Counted from the stretch's first letter, positions 16,556-25,860 are shown. The stretch: DNA of 64,000 bases from Pseudomonas cannabina (GCF_900100365.1 NZ_FNKU01000001.1:2728001-2792000); one strand, 5' to 3'. Translations and numbers: made by a program. The notes: generated by a model from the letters alone, not told the origin.

Positions 16556-18685
16556 TCAGCCGTTTGGCCCGACAGTCGCTACGATGGTTACTTGCTTGTT
16601 GTCCGGTATTTCCTGATACGCCAGCACATGCATGTTCGGTACAGCCAACCGTCCAAATCGTGACAGCATCGCCCGGACCGGACCTGCTACCAGAAGAATC
16701 ACCGGCAACCCTTGCATCTCTTGACGCTGGGCGGCCTCGATCAACGAACGCTGGAGCTTTTCAGCCATGCTCGGCTCAAGCAAAACGCCTTCTTCCTGAC
16801 CCTGACCAGCCTTCTGTAGACTATTGAGCAATATCTGTTCCAACCTTGGCTCCAGAGTGATAACAGGCAGCTCCGGCTCAACGCCTACAATGCTTTGGAC
16901 GATTGCGCGGCTCAAACCGACCCGCACTGCCGCGACCAGCGCGGCGGTATCTTGACTCTTTCCGGCGTTGTTAGCGATGGACTCTGCGATGCTGCGGATA
17001 TCACGCACCGGCACGTGTTCGGCCAGCAGCGCCTGCAGCACATTGAGCAGCGACGACAGCGACAACACACCTGGAACCAGCTCTTCAGCGAGCTTGGGCG
17101 AGCTTTTGGCCAGCAATTGCATCAACTGCTGGACTTCCTCATGGCCGATCAGCTCATGGGAGTGCTTGTACAGAATCTGGTTGAGGTGCGTCGCGACCAC
17201 AGTGCTGGCGTCCACCACCGTGTAGCCCAGCGACTGCGCCTGGCTGCGCTGGCTGATTTCGATCCAGACCGCTTCGAGGCCAAACGCCGGGTCTCTGGCG
17301 GTGATGCCGTTCAGCGTGCCAAAGACTTGCCCGGGATTGATCGCCAGCTCGCGATCCGGATAAATCTCGGCCTCGGCGAGGATCACACCCATCAGCGTCA
17401 AGCGATAGGCACTGGGGGCCAGATCGAGATTGTCGCGGATGTGCACGGTCGGCATCAGGAAGCCAAGCTCCTGAGAGAGCTTCTTGCGCACGCCCTTGAT
17501 ACGCGCGAGCAATTGACCACCCTGATTGCGGTCCACCAGCGGAATCAGGCGATAACCCACTTCCAGGCCGATGATGTCGATCGGGGTCACGTCGTCCCAG
17601 CCCAGCTCTTTGGAATCCTGAACGCGGGTCGGAGACGGCAGCAGGTCTTGCTGACGCTGCACTTCGGCAATGGCTTCGACCTTGACCTGATTTTCTTTCT
17701 TCCACAACAGGTAGGCGCCGCCAGCGGCCACCAGCCCGAGACTGATGAAGGAAAAGTGCGGCATGCCTGGCACCAGCCCCATGACGATCATGATTGCCGC
17801 AGAAACACCCAGCGCCTTCGGCGAGGCAAACATCTGACGATTGATCATCTTGCCCATGTCTTCCGAACCGGAAGCACGGGTCACCATGATCGCGGCCGCG
17901 GTGGACAGCAGCAGTGATGGCAACTGCGCCACCAAACCGTCACCGATGGTCAACAGGGTGTAGACGCGACCGGCATCGGCGAAGCTCATGTTGTGCTGGA
18001 AGATGCCGACCAGCATGCCGCCGATCAGGTTGATGAACAGAATCAACAGGCCGGCAATCGCATCGCCGCGCACGAACTTGCTGGCACCGTCCATGGAACC
18101 GTAGAACTCGGCTTCCTGGGCGACTTCTGCACGACGGCGCTTGGCCTCCGGCTGATCGATAAGACCGGCGTTGAGGTCGGCGTCGATGGCCATTTGCTTG
18201 CCGGGCATCGCGTCGAGGGTAAAGCGCGCGCTCACCTCGGAAATACGACCGGCACCTTTGGTGATCACCACGAAGTTGATGATCATGAGGATCGCGAACA
18301 CCACGATACCGACCACATAGTTGCCGCCGATGACCACTTCACCGAAAGCCTGAATCACCTTGCCCGCCGCCGCGTGACCGTCCTGACCGTGAAGCATGAC
18401 CACCCGGGTGGAAGCGACGTTCAGCGCCAGACGCAGCAACGTGGCGACCAGCAGAATGGTCGGGAACACCGAGAAATCCAGCGGCCGCAGTGCGTAGACG
18501 CAGACCAGCAGCACGACGATCGAAAGTGCGATGTTGAACGTGAACAGCACGTCCAGCAGGAACGGCGGCATGGGCAACATCATCATTGCCAGCATGATCA
18601 GCAACAACAACGGAACGCCCAACTGACCACGACCCAGGCCAGAGATATTGCTGCGTGCGCTACTGAGTAATTGAGAGCGATCCAC
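16556..18685 (-). CDS. flhA: Flagellar type III export gate protein FlhA
   Basis: A 709-residue protein of the inner-membrane export gate. The N-terminal half has about eight membrane segments and the conserved cytoplasmic loop with the FHIPEP-family block (SEVSARFTLDAMPGKQMAIDADL). The C-terminal half (~350-709) is the soluble ring that docks chaperone-substrate complexes. It is the first gene of the long flhA-flhF-fleN-fliA-che unit. A sigma-54 site lies about 60 bp upstream of its start. Confidence 0.97.
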   Translation of the reverse strand: MDRSQLLSSARSNISGLGRGQLGVPLLLLIMLAMMMLPMPPFLLDVLFTFNIALSIVVLLVCVYALRPLDFSVFPTILLVATLLRLALNVASTRVVMLHGQDGHAAAGKVIQAFGEVVIGGNYVVGIVVFAILMIINFVVITKGAGRISEVSARFTLDAMPGKQMAIDADLNAGLIDQPEAKRRRAEVAQEAEFYGSMDGASKFVRGDAIAGLLILFINLIGGMLVGIFQHNMSFADAGRVYTLLTIGDGLVAQLPSLLLSTAAAIMVTRASGSEDMGKMINRQMFASPKALGVSAAIMIVMGLVPGMPHFSFISLGLVAAGGAYLLWKKENQVKVEAIAEVQRQQDLLPSPTRVQDSKELGWDDVTPIDIIGLEVGYRLIPLVDRNQGGQLLARIKGVRKKLSQELGFLMPTVHIRDNLDLAPSAYRLTLMGVILAEAEIYPDRELAINPGQVFGTLNGITARDPAFGLEAVWIEISQRSQAQSLGYTVVDASTVVATHLNQILYKHSHELIGHEEVQQLMQLLAKSSPKLAEELVPGVLSLSSLLNVLQALLAEHVPVRDIRSIAESIANNAGKSQDTAALVAAVRVGLSRAIVQSIVGVEPELPVITLEPRLEQILLNSLQKAGQGQEEGVLLEPSMAEKLQRSLIEAAQRQEMQGLPVILLVAGPVRAMLSRFGRLAVPNMHVLAYQEIPDNKQVTIVATVGPNG

Positions 18686-18747
18686 TGATTCGTTACCTGC
18701 GCACTAGATCAAAACATTGACGCCAAAGCGCCCTGTATCGACCCTGC

Positions 18748-18763
18748 TGCAAAAACCTGTCCA
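18748..18763 (-). promoter_or_regulatory. Sigma-54 promoter of flhA
   Basis: On the minus strand the site reads TGGACAGGTTTTTGCA, with GG and GC separated by exactly 10 bases (-24/-12 consensus TGGCAC-N5-TTGCA). It lies 63 bp upstream of the flhA start, a normal leader length. FleQ activation is inferred from the Pseudomonas flagellar hierarchy. Confidence 0.75.
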
Positions 18764-18858
18764 ACTTTTACAAAGCCAGTGGCGGCAAGGCTTTGAGGTA
18801 GAAACTGCGCAAGACGAGGGCGATCAGTGAAGCCAGAGAACCTTGCGCTGCGCGCACT

Positions 18859-18906
18859 AAAGAGCGGACGCAGAGCGCCCAGAACGGCATGCCCACGCGG
18901 AGCACC
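18859..18906. repeat. REP-like GACGC palindromes
   Basis: Two degraded hairpins of the type seen at 4077-4190 (GGACGCAGAGCGCCC, then a CACGCGGAGC block) separated by AGAACGGCATGCC. They lie in the 490-bp gap between flhB and flhA, next to the BIME. Confidence 0.6.
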
Positions 18907-18933
18907 CACCGTTATACATAAGTCCGCTTTTGA

Positions 18934-19073
18934 TTCTGCCCGCAGGGCGTGGGCGCGAACTTGTTCGCGAAAGGGCCGGAATAGTCGCCGAAAATGCAGC
19001 TCCTGAAACATCGTCTTCGCGAACAAGCGAAGCGTTGCCCGGTCCAGTCCGCTCCCACGCCCTGCGGGCAGAA
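18934..19073. repeat. BIME: inverted pair of Pseudomonas REP elements
   Basis: TTCTGCCCGCAGGGCGTGGG (18934-18953) is repeated exactly in inverted orientation at 19054-19073. Inside each arm sits a smaller REP palindrome (CGCGAACTTGTTCGCG at 18955-18970; TTCGCGAACAAGCG at 19016-19029). The rest of the flhB-flhA gap shows no coding potential. A role in transcription termination or mRNA stability at the end of the fliL-flhB operon is inferred. Confidence 0.85.
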
Positions 19074-19175
19074 GCCTGAACGCCCACATTTTCCGGGCTC
19101 TTCAGGACTTGCGTATAGCGATGAGCGTAGAGCGTTGGAACAGAGGTAAGGCATCTTTATGACAGCTGCTAACGG

Positions 19176-20312
19176 CTACGCATCGCGCTGCAGGTCCGGG
19201 GGGATTTTGACGTCGCCGAGGGGGTCGGGGCGTTTGCCCTGGCCGGCGTGGAACTGGCGGATCTGATAGACGTAGGCCAGCACCTGGGCCACGGCCAGAT
19301 AAAGTCCGGCGGGGATTTCCTGGTCCAGCTCGGTGCTGTAGTAGATGGAGCGAGCGAGCGCCGCCGACTCCAGAATAAGTATCTGGTTGTGCGCGCCAAT
19401 CTCGCGAATCTTCAGGGCCACAAGGTCTGACCCCTTGGCCAGCAGCATCGGCGCCCCGCCCTGCTCGGGATCGTATTTCAAAGCCACGGCGAAGTGTGTC
19501 GGGTTGGTAATAATCACATCGGCCTCGGGGATCGAGGCCATCATCCGCCGCTGAGACATTTCACGTTGCAACTGGCGAATGCGCTGCTTGACCTCCGGAT
19601 TACCGTCGCTGTTTTTGTGTTCGTCGCGTACTTCCTGCTTGGTCATCAGCAGTTTCTTGTGCGCTTGGTAGAGCATGAACGGCACGTCCACTGCCGCAAT
19701 GAACGCCAGACCGCAGGCCATCCAGAAGCTGCTCCAGCCCACCACGATCAGGCTGTGAATCATCGCCTGTTCGAGCGGCTCGTGGGCAATGGCGATCAGG
19801 TCCTTGCGCTCGCTGTTCAGCACCGCCAGCGCAACCGCCAGGATGATCAGGAATTTACCGAGAGACTTGAGCAGTTCGACCAACGCGCTTGGCGCAAACA
19901 TACGCTTGAGCCCGGCTGCCGGGTTCATGCGACTGAACTTGGGCATCAACGGCTTGGCTGTAAACAGCCAGCCGCCCAGCAGGATCGGCCCCACCAGGGC
20001 AGCCAACAGCATGGCTATCAGAAACGGCAGCACCACCACCAGCGCATGCTGGCCTGAGCTGAGCAGCGCTTTGCCCATATAGGACTGATCCATCAGCGTT
20101 TCACGCGTTATCGTGAAATTGTCGCGCATCAGTGCGGACATCATCTCAGCGATGTCGGAACCGAAAATCAGCAACCCGCCCGACCCCATCAACATCACCA
20201 CCAGCGTGGTCAGCTCCTTGGAGCGCGCAATCTGGCCATCGGCCCGTGAGTCCTTGACCTTCTTTTCCGTGGGGTCTTCTGTCTTGTCCTGGCCATTCTC
20301 GTTTTCTGCCAT
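19176..20312 (-). CDS. flhB: Flagellar export switch protein FlhB
   Basis: A 378-residue export gate component with four membrane segments (~32-55, ~88-118, ~150-166, ~185-210) and a cytoplasmic C-terminal domain with the autocleavage site NPTH (N270-P271). Cleavage changes export specificity from hook to filament proteins, in response to FliK. The acidic N-terminal tail (MAENENGQDKTEDPTEKK) is typical. It is the last gene of the fliLMNOPQR-flhB unit, 1 bp after fliR. Confidence 0.97.
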   Translation of the reverse strand: MAENENGQDKTEDPTEKKVKDSRADGQIARSKELTTLVVMLMGSGGLLIFGSDIAEMMSALMRDNFTITRETLMDQSYMGKALLSSGQHALVVVLPFLIAMLLAALVGPILLGGWLFTAKPLMPKFSRMNPAAGLKRMFAPSALVELLKSLGKFLIILAVALAVLNSERKDLIAIAHEPLEQAMIHSLIVVGWSSFWMACGLAFIAAVDVPFMLYQAHKKLLMTKQEVRDEHKNSDGNPEVKQRIRQLQREMSQRRMMASIPEADVIITNPTHFAVALKYDPEQGGAPMLLAKGSDLVALKIREIGAHNQILILESAALARSIYYSTELDQEIPAGLYLAVAQVLAYVYQIRQFHAGQGKRPDPLGDVKIPPDLQRDA

Positions 20313-20313
20313 T

Positions 20314-21099
20314 TCAACGAGCCCTCACCATATCGCGTAACGCCTGCAATGCCTGGCTGGCAATCGGCTGATACTGATTGAGAATGTCACCGATGGTCAG
20401 CCACAGGATAACCATGCCCATCACCAGGGTCAGCGGGAAACCGATCGAGAAGATGTTGAGCTGCGGCGCGGCGCGAGTCATAACGCCAAAGGCGATGTTG
20501 ATGATCAGCAACGCCGTGATCGCAGGCAGCACCAGCCGCAGCCCGGAACTCAACACCCAGCCCAGCCCGTTCGCCAGCTCCCAGAAATTATTGACCAGCA
20601 GACCACTGCCGACCGGCATCGTGGTAAAGCTCTCGACAAGAATTTCCAGCACCACCAGATGGCCGTTCATGGACAAGAACAGCAGCGTGACCAGCATGGT
20701 GAAGAACTGACCGATTGTCGCGGAAGACACGCCGTTGGTGGGGTCGACCATGGACGCGAAACCCATGCCCATCTGTGTCGAGATGATCTGCCCGGCAATC
20801 ACGAAGATATGGAAGAACAACTGCAACGACAGCCCCATCCCGGCACCGATGATGATCTGCTCGCCGATCAGCAGCAACGCACTCAGATCCAGCGCCTGGA
20901 CCGGTGGCATGTTCGGCAACGCCGGTGCGACCACGACGGTGATCGCAACCGCCAGGTACAAACGCACCCGACGTGGCACCAGCGTAGTACCGATGATCGG
21001 CATGGTCATCAGCAGCGAAATGATCCGAAAAAGCGGCAACATGAAGGCCGCTACCCAGGTACTGATCTGGGTATCGGTCAGCGCGAGCATCGACTGCAT
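20314..21099 (-). CDS. fliR: Flagellar export gate protein FliR
   Basis: A 261-residue polytopic protein of the FliPQR export core, with about six hydrophobic segments and the conserved QMGMGFASMVDPTNG block. It follows fliQ by 6 bp and precedes flhB by 1 bp. The ribosome site is weak and a second Met three codons in (21090) is an equally reasonable start. Confidence 0.95.
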   Translation of the reverse strand: MQSMLALTDTQISTWVAAFMLPLFRIISLLMTMPIIGTTLVPRRVRLYLAVAITVVVAPALPNMPPVQALDLSALLLIGEQIIIGAGMGLSLQLFFHIFVIAGQIISTQMGMGFASMVDPTNGVSSATIGQFFTMLVTLLFLSMNGHLVVLEILVESFTTMPVGSGLLVNNFWELANGLGWVLSSGLRLVLPAITALLIINIAFGVMTRAAPQLNIFSIGFPLTLVMGMVILWLTIGDILNQYQPIASQALQALRDMVRAR

Positions 21100-21105
21100 G
21101 CGGCG

Positions 21106-21375
21106 CTAGCCGATCAGCGTCGGAATACTGGTGTACAGCGCCAGCATGTATTCCATGAATATTTTCAGCAGCCACGGGCCGATAGCGATCAAGGTCACCA
21201 GCATCACCAGCAGGCGAGGCAGAAAGCTCAATGTCTGTTCGTTGATCTGGGTGGCAGCCTGAAACATCGCCACCAGCAGACCGCACAACAGGCTCGGCAC
21301 CACGAGAATGGCGACCAGCACGGTGGTCAGCCACAGCGCTTCGCGAAACAGATCGACGGCTACTTCCGGCGTCAT
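21106..21375 (-). CDS. fliQ: Flagellar export gate protein FliQ
   Basis: An 89-residue protein with two membrane hairpin helices (LTTVLVAILVVPSLLCGLLV; LVTLIAIGPWLLKIFMEYM) and the conserved ATQINEQTLSFLPR loop. It assembles with FliP and FliR into the export channel. Length is exactly that of the family. Confidence 0.96.
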   Translation of the reverse strand: MTPEVAVDLFREALWLTTVLVAILVVPSLLCGLLVAMFQAATQINEQTLSFLPRLLVMLVTLIAIGPWLLKIFMEYMLALYTSIPTLIG

Positions 21376-21400
21376 CGGACAGACTCCTCAGTGAAACGAC

Positions 21401-22153
21401 TCATACGCCACCAAAACTGCCAGCCAGGGTGCCGACAATCAGCGCCCAGCCATCCACCAGCACAAACAGCATGATCTTGAACGGCAGGGAGATAATCAGC
21501 GGCGACAGCATCATCATGCCCATGGCCATCAGCACACTGGCGACCACCAGATCGATGATCAGGAATGGAATGAAGATCATGAAGCCGATCTGAAACGCCG
21601 TCTTGAGTTCGGAAATCACGAACGCCGGCACCAGAATAGTCAACGGCGCGGCATCCGGCGTCGGAATATCGGTACGCTTGGACAGGCGCATGAACAGCTC
21701 GAGATCACTGGTACGCGTCTGCGCCAGCATGAAATCCTTGATGGGCACCTGCGCTTTGGCAACCGCATCCTGCGCCGTAAGTTTTTCCGCCAGATAAGGC
21801 TGCAAGGCGTCCTGATTCACCCGGTCGAAAACCGGCGCCATGATGAACATGGTCAGAAACAGCGCCATGCCGGTCAGGATCTGGTTCGACGGTGTCTGCT
21901 GCAAGCCCAGGGCCTGACGCAGAATCGAGAACACAATGATGATCCGAGTGAAGCTGGTCATCAGCATGACGAACGCCGGGATGAAACTCAGCGCCGTCAT
22001 GATCAGCAGGATTTGCAGGCTGACCGAATACTCCTGCTGACCATCCGCGCCATTGGACAGCGTGATTGCCGGTATCGACAGCGGATCGGCCGCCAGAACA
22101 GATGGCGCCACCATGACCAGCAACAGCGGTATCAGGAAACGCAAGGCGCCCAT
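21401..22153 (-). CDS. fliP: Flagellar export gate protein FliP
   Basis: A 250-residue protein with an N-terminal signal-like segment (~1-21, ending SVLA), then a periplasmic stretch and four membrane helices. The signature [17 protein letters not shown] and the C-terminal [14 protein letters not shown] are present. It forms the FliP pentamer of the export pore. Its ATG overlaps the fliO stop by one base. Confidence 0.96.
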   Translation of the reverse strand: MGALRFLIPLLLVMVAPSVLAADPLSIPAITLSNGADGQQEYSVSLQILLIMTALSFIPAFVMLMTSFTRIIIVFSILRQALGLQQTPSNQILTGMALFLTMFIMAPVFDRVNQDALQPYLAEKLTAQDAVAKAQVPIKDFMLAQTRTSDLELFMRLSKRTDIPTPDAAPLTILVPAFVISELKTAFQIGFMIFIPFLIIDLVVASVLMAMGMMMLSPLIISLPFKIMLFVLVDGWALIVGTLAGSFGGV

Positions 22154-22593
22154 TACTTCTTGTCCTTATCCTTGCCCATCAGCTCCATCAGACGCTGAGC
22201 GAATTCAGGCGTCGCCTGTTCACGCACCGGCACACTCACCGGCTCCTTGAGTACATGCAAGGGCGTGATTCGACCCGGCGTAATACCCAGTAATACCTGT
22301 TCGTTGCCGATTTGCACCAGCACCAGTCGATCGCGCGGCCCAAGGGCACGCGTGCTCACCAGTTCGATAACCTGACCGTTGTTCGGACCAATACGCTGCA
22401 CGCGGCGCATCAGCCAGGCCAGCACGAAAATCAGGCCGACCACCAGTATCAGACCGAACAGCAATTGCACTAATTGGCCGCCCATCCCGCCGGACACGGT
22501 AGTTGCCACTTGCGCAGGTGCCGCCTGGGCAGCAGGCTCGGCGGCCCAGGCCAACGACGGCAGGGTCAACAGAACACTCAGCCAGCGCTTCAT
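22153..22593 (-). CDS. fliO: Flagellar assembly protein FliO
   Basis: A 146-residue protein with a signal-like N-terminus ([17 protein letters not shown]), one membrane helix (~44-64, [19 protein letters not shown]) and a small cytoplasmic domain with the [21 protein letters not shown] block. FliO helps FliP assemble. It is encoded between fliN and fliP with no gap, the conserved order. Confidence 0.94.
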   Translation of the reverse strand: MKRWLSVLLTLPSLAWAAEPAAQAAPAQVATTVSGGMGGQLVQLLFGLILVVGLIFVLAWLMRRVQRIGPNNGQVIELVSTRALGPRDRLVLVQIGNEQVLLGITPGRITPLHVLKEPVSVPVREQATPEFAQRLMELMGKDKDKK

Positions 22594-23055
22594 TCAGCGC
22601 AGCTTCTTGATGCGTTCGCTCGGGCTGATCACGTCGGTGAGACGGATGCCGAACTTCTCATTGACCACCACCACTTCGCCATGGGCGATGAGCGTGCCAT
22701 TGACCAGCACGTCCAGCGGCTCGCCGGCCAGACGGTCCAGCTCGATCACCGACCCCTGGTTAAGCTGCAACAGGTTACGAATGTTGATGTCAGTGCTGCC
22801 CACTTCCATGGAGATCGACACCGGAATATCCAGAATCACGTCCAGGTTCGGACCATCCAGCGTCACCGGGCCGGTGCTCTTCGGCACGCTGCCGAATTCT
22901 TCCATCGCCAGACGGCTGCCCGAATTGCCCGCGTCCGCAGCCAGCAACGCATCAATGTCCGCTTGCCCGCCGTCACCGGCCTCGCCCAGTGCAGCTGCCC
23001 ATTCATCGGCCAGTGCCTGATCTTCAGCAGACGTCATATCGTTTTCATCAGCCAT
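22594..23055 (-). CDS. fliN: Flagellar motor switch protein FliN
   Basis: A 153-residue C-ring protein. The N-terminal ~60 residues are acidic and variable, and the C-terminal SpoA/surface-presentation domain carries LDVILDIPVSISMEVG and VLVNGTLIAHGEVVVVNEKFGIRLT. It forms the base of the C ring with FliM and takes part in switching and export docking. Confidence 0.96.
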   Translation of the reverse strand: MADENDMTSAEDQALADEWAAALGEAGDGGQADIDALLAADAGNSGSRLAMEEFGSVPKSTGPVTLDGPNLDVILDIPVSISMEVGSTDINIRNLLQLNQGSVIELDRLAGEPLDVLVNGTLIAHGEVVVVNEKFGIRLTDVISPSERIKKLR

Positions 23056-23115
23056 CAGTTGTCCTCTGTACGCAGTCTTTCAGTTACGCAAAATGTCCGA
23101 CGCCGACCTGACAGG

Positions 23116-24084
23116 TCAACGTCGTGCTATGGGTTCGATTACTTGCAGGGCCATCTTGCCCTTGTGCGAGCCAAGCTTGACCTTGAATGAAGGCACGCCG
23201 TTGGCACGCATGACCAGCGAGTCGCTCAGTTCGACCGGTATCACATCGCCGGGGCGCATGTGCAGGATGTCGCGCAATGGCAACTGACGCTGGGCAATCG
23301 TGGTCGTCAGCGGCACATTGACATCCAGTACGTCTTCCTTGAGCGCATTGACCCAGCGCTCGTCCTGATCGTCGAGGTCCGACTGGAAGCCGGCATCGAG
23401 CATTTCGCGGATCGGCTCGATCATCGAATACGGCATGGTCACGTGCAGATCGCCGCCACCGCCATCGAGTTCGATGTGGAACGTCGAGATCACCACCGCC
23501 TCGCTCGGGCCGACGATGTTGGCCATGGCCGGGTTCACTTCCGAGTTGATGTACTCGAAGTTGACCTCCATGATCGCCTGCCAGGCTTCTTTGAGGTCGA
23601 TGAATGCCTGATCCAGCACCATGCGCACGACGCGCAATTCAGTCGGTGTGAACTCACGACCTTCGATCTTTGCGTGACGACCGTCACCACCGAAAAAGTT
23701 ATCCACCAGTTTGAACACCAGCTTGGCGTCGAGGATGAACAGCGCGGTGCCGCGCAAGGGCTTGATCTTGGCCAGATTGAGGCTGGTCGGCACGTACAGC
23801 GAATGCACGTACTCGCCAAACTTCATAACCTGCACACCGCCCACCGCCACATCCGCCGAGCGGCGCAGCAGGTTGAACATACTGATGCGGGTGTAGCGGG
23901 CGAATCGTTCGTTGATCATTTCCAGGGTCGGCATGCGACCCCGGACAATCCGGTCCTGGCTGGTCAGGTCATAACTTTTGACGCTGCCCGGCTCGCCGGG
24001 GCCGTCGGTCTGGACCATACCATCGTCAACACCATGCAGCAGCGCGTCGATTTCGTCCTGGGAGAGCAGGTCTTGCACAGCCAT
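23116..24084 (-). CDS. fliM: Flagellar motor switch protein FliM
   Basis: A 322-residue C-ring protein. Its N-terminus is the CheY-P binding peptide (LLSQDEIDALLHGVDDG, residues 6-22). The middle domain carries GGxG-type contacts with FliG (FFGGDGRHAKIEGREFTP), and the C-terminal SpoA domain pairs with FliN. It follows fliL by 9 bp. Confidence 0.97.
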   Translation of the reverse strand: MAVQDLLSQDEIDALLHGVDDGMVQTDGPGEPGSVKSYDLTSQDRIVRGRMPTLEMINERFARYTRISMFNLLRRSADVAVGGVQVMKFGEYVHSLYVPTSLNLAKIKPLRGTALFILDAKLVFKLVDNFFGGDGRHAKIEGREFTPTELRVVRMVLDQAFIDLKEAWQAIMEVNFEYINSEVNPAMANIVGPSEAVVISTFHIELDGGGGDLHVTMPYSMIEPIREMLDAGFQSDLDDQDERWVNALKEDVLDVNVPLTTTIAQRQLPLRDILHMRPGDVIPVELSDSLVMRANGVPSFKVKLGSHKGKMALQVIEPIARR

Positions 24085-24093
24085 GTGAAAATC

Positions 24094-24594
24094 CTACTGC
24101 AATACGAAATTAGTGAAGAGCAGCTGTTCGATCACAGTCTTGCCGAGTTCTTTCTGTGCGACTTCCTGGATGCTCGCGGTCGCTTTCTGACGTAGCATTT
24201 CCTGGCCGATCGGCGACGCCAACGACTCGAACGGGATGCCTGCGAAGAGCATGACCAGATTATTGCGAATCAGCGGCATGTGTACTTTCAGGGCTTCCAT
24301 GTCGGCAGCGTTGCGCCCGAGCATGGTGATACTGACTTGCATGTAGCGCTGACGACCATTGGCGTTGAAGTTGACCACGAACGCGGGCGTCATCGGTTCA
24401 TAGACCGCCACTGGCTTGACGTTGGCTGCCGCTGCGGCCGGGTCTACCTTGCTTTCGCCTTTGTGCATGAGAAACCAGGTCGCTCCCACTGACAGACCCA
24501 CGGCCAGCAACAGCGCCACGACGGCGATAATGATGAGCTTGAGTTTACCTTTGCCTTTGGGTGCGGGGTCTTTAACGTCTTCGCTCTGCGCCAT
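24094..24594 (-). CDS. fliL: Flagellar basal-body associated protein FliL
   Basis: A 166-residue protein with a charged cytoplasmic tail, one membrane helix (~20-42, LKLIIIAVVALLLAVGLSVG) and a periplasmic domain ending in the conserved EQLLFTNFVLQ. It surrounds the stators and supports torque. It is the first gene of the fliL-flhB unit, with a sigma-54 site 52 bp upstream. Confidence 0.95.
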   Translation of the reverse strand: MAQSEDVKDPAPKGKGKLKLIIIAVVALLLAVGLSVGATWFLMHKGESKVDPAAAAANVKPVAVYEPMTPAFVVNFNANGRQRYMQVSITMLGRNAADMEALKVHMPLIRNNLVMLFAGIPFESLASPIGQEMLRQKATASIQEVAQKELGKTVIEQLLFTNFVLQ

Positions 24595-24645
24595 GCCAAT
24601 AATCCGTCACTATTCAAGAGTTTCTTTACTACGTGACAGAGGTAG

Positions 24646-24661
24646 AGCAAGTGTTATGCCA
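24646..24661 (-). promoter_or_regulatory. Sigma-54 promoter of the fliL operon
   Basis: The minus strand reads TGGCATAACACTTGCT, an almost perfect -24/-12 element (GG-N10-GC) 52 bp upstream of the fliL start. It would drive fliLMNOPQR-flhB under FleQ. Confidence 0.82.
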
Positions 24662-24744
24662 GAGTTGTACGAAATGGGGATGTAGCGGACACAAGTGGTT
24701 ACGCTCGCGTGCTGTGTGGCTATGCTTTTCGTGACGCTCCGCGT

Positions 24745-24812
24745 CACACGGAGGTTCTGCGGTGTCAGTAATAATTGTTTACGGCTCAGGTCACCTTTGC
24801 GCCCACCGGCGA
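24745..24812 (+). repeat. Head fragment of the dispersed repeat family
   Basis: This stretch matches only the first ~65 bases of the repeat at 24911-25107 (CGGTTCTGCGGTGTCAG-like start through the CACCTTTGCGCCC segment), then ends. A GTGACGC...GCGTCAC palindrome directly precedes it at 24731-24747. Confidence 0.65.
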
Positions 24813-24839
24813 AGAGCATCAGGCGGAGTATAGATACTT

Positions 24840-24862
24840 GTGGGAGTGAGCTTGCTCACGAA
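24840..24862 (+). repeat. Single Pseudomonas REP element
   Basis: The sequence from GTGGGAGTGAGC to TTGCTCACGAA is the classic Pseudomonas REP hairpin with a GTGAGC/GCTCAC stem. It sits alone between two pieces of the larger repeat family. Confidence 0.75.
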
Positions 24863-24910
24863 GACGCTGGTCCAAACACCCTATTCTTGGAGGCTGTACC
24901 GAACTCTCCG

Positions 24911-25107
24911 CATCACACAGCGGTTCTGCGGTGTCAGTGATGCTTGTTTCTGACTCAGGTCACCTTTGCGCCCTTACGGCGCCCCACTTTGAGGGACCAA
25001 AGTAGGCAAAGTCCCAGCTCCGTTTCCGGCCCGACTTCGTCGGTTTCCTTCGTCACTTACGTCGCACTCTGCGTCGTCAGCACCATCGTGATCATAAAGC
25101 GCTTTGA
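24911..25107 (+). repeat. Dispersed repeat, copy C0, lacking the structured core
   Basis: This copy aligns with copies A, C1 and C2 over its full length but misses exactly the 105 bases that hold the three-way-junction core. The join is at 25052/25053, where TTCCTTCG runs straight into TCACTTACG. In C1 the same two segments are separated by 25321-25425. It is also more diverged from C1 and C2 than they are from each other. Confidence 0.8.
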
Positions 25108-25112
25108 TTATC

Positions 25113-25165
25113 AACTATCGTGCGACGCTCCGCGTCGCATGCCGTTCTGGACGCTCTGCGTCCTC
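25113..25165. repeat. REP-like GACGC palindrome pair
   Basis: GCGACGCTCCGCGTCGC followed by GGACGCTCTGCGTCC, joined by ATGCCGTTCT. The same pair recurs almost identically at 25487-25530, at the matching position in the next repeat unit. A further GCCGGCGCTCCGCGTCGGC hairpin at about 25904-25922 directly follows the fliK stop and could end its transcript. Confidence 0.75.
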
Positions 25166-25184
25166 TTTGTTGCGCTGCGCGTCA

Positions 25185-25480
25185 CACAGCGGTTCTGCCA
25201 TGTCAGGGGTATTTGTTTAAGACTCAAGGCACCTTTTCGCCCCTCGGCGAGTAACTTTGAAGGATCAAAGTAACCAAAATCCTGGCTCCGTTTCCGGCCC
25301 GACTTCGTCGGGTTCCTTCGCCCTGACACTGATCCGGGGGCCGCTGCAACGGGCCATCCATGGCCCGGTGCAGCTTGCTCGGCGTCCTGCCTCGCATCCC
25401 CCGGATCAGCGCCAGGACTCAGCCGTCACTTACGTCGCAATCGGCGGCGTCAGTGCCATCGCGATAAAAAAGCGCTTTGA
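25185..25480 (+). repeat. Dispersed intergenic repeat with structured core (copy C1)
   Basis: Same family as the block at 3753-4046. The 95-nt core is 25322-25416, with P1 arms CTGATCCGGGG and CCCCGGATCAG, P2 arms 25343-25357 and 25360-25374 around a CC loop, and a weaker P3 (25375-25383 with 25389-25397). With the preceding palindromes it forms a unit of about 386 bp that is repeated once more. Confidence 0.85.
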
Positions 25481-25568
25481 CTATCGTGCGACGCTCCGCG
25501 TCGCATGCCGTTCTGGACGCTCTGCGTCCGATCTTGAGTGTGCGGTGCAGATCGGGGACGTTCCGCGT

Positions 25569-25860
25569 CATACAGCGGTTTTGCGATGTCAGTGATGGTT
25601 GTTTACGACTCAAGGCACCTTTTCGCCCCTCGGCGAGTGACTTTGAAGGATCAAAGTAACCAAAATCCTGGCTCCGTTTCCGGCCCGACTTCGTCGGGTT
25701 CCTTCGCCCTGACACTGATCCGGGGGCCGCTGCAACGGGCCATCCATGGCCCGGTGCAGCTTGCTCGGCGTCCTGCCTCGCATCCCCCGGATCAGCGCCA
25801 GGACTCAGCCGTCACTTACGTCGCACTCTGCGTCGTCAGTGCCATCGGGGTTGAAAAGCA
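25569..25860 (+). repeat. Dispersed intergenic repeat with structured core (copy C2)
   Basis: This is a near-identical second copy of 25185-25480, offset by 386 bases over the shared part. The core is 25708-25802 and is identical to that of C1. Similarity ends shortly after GTGCCATCG near 25850, where copy-specific DNA leads into a palindrome and the end of fliK. Confidence 0.85.
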
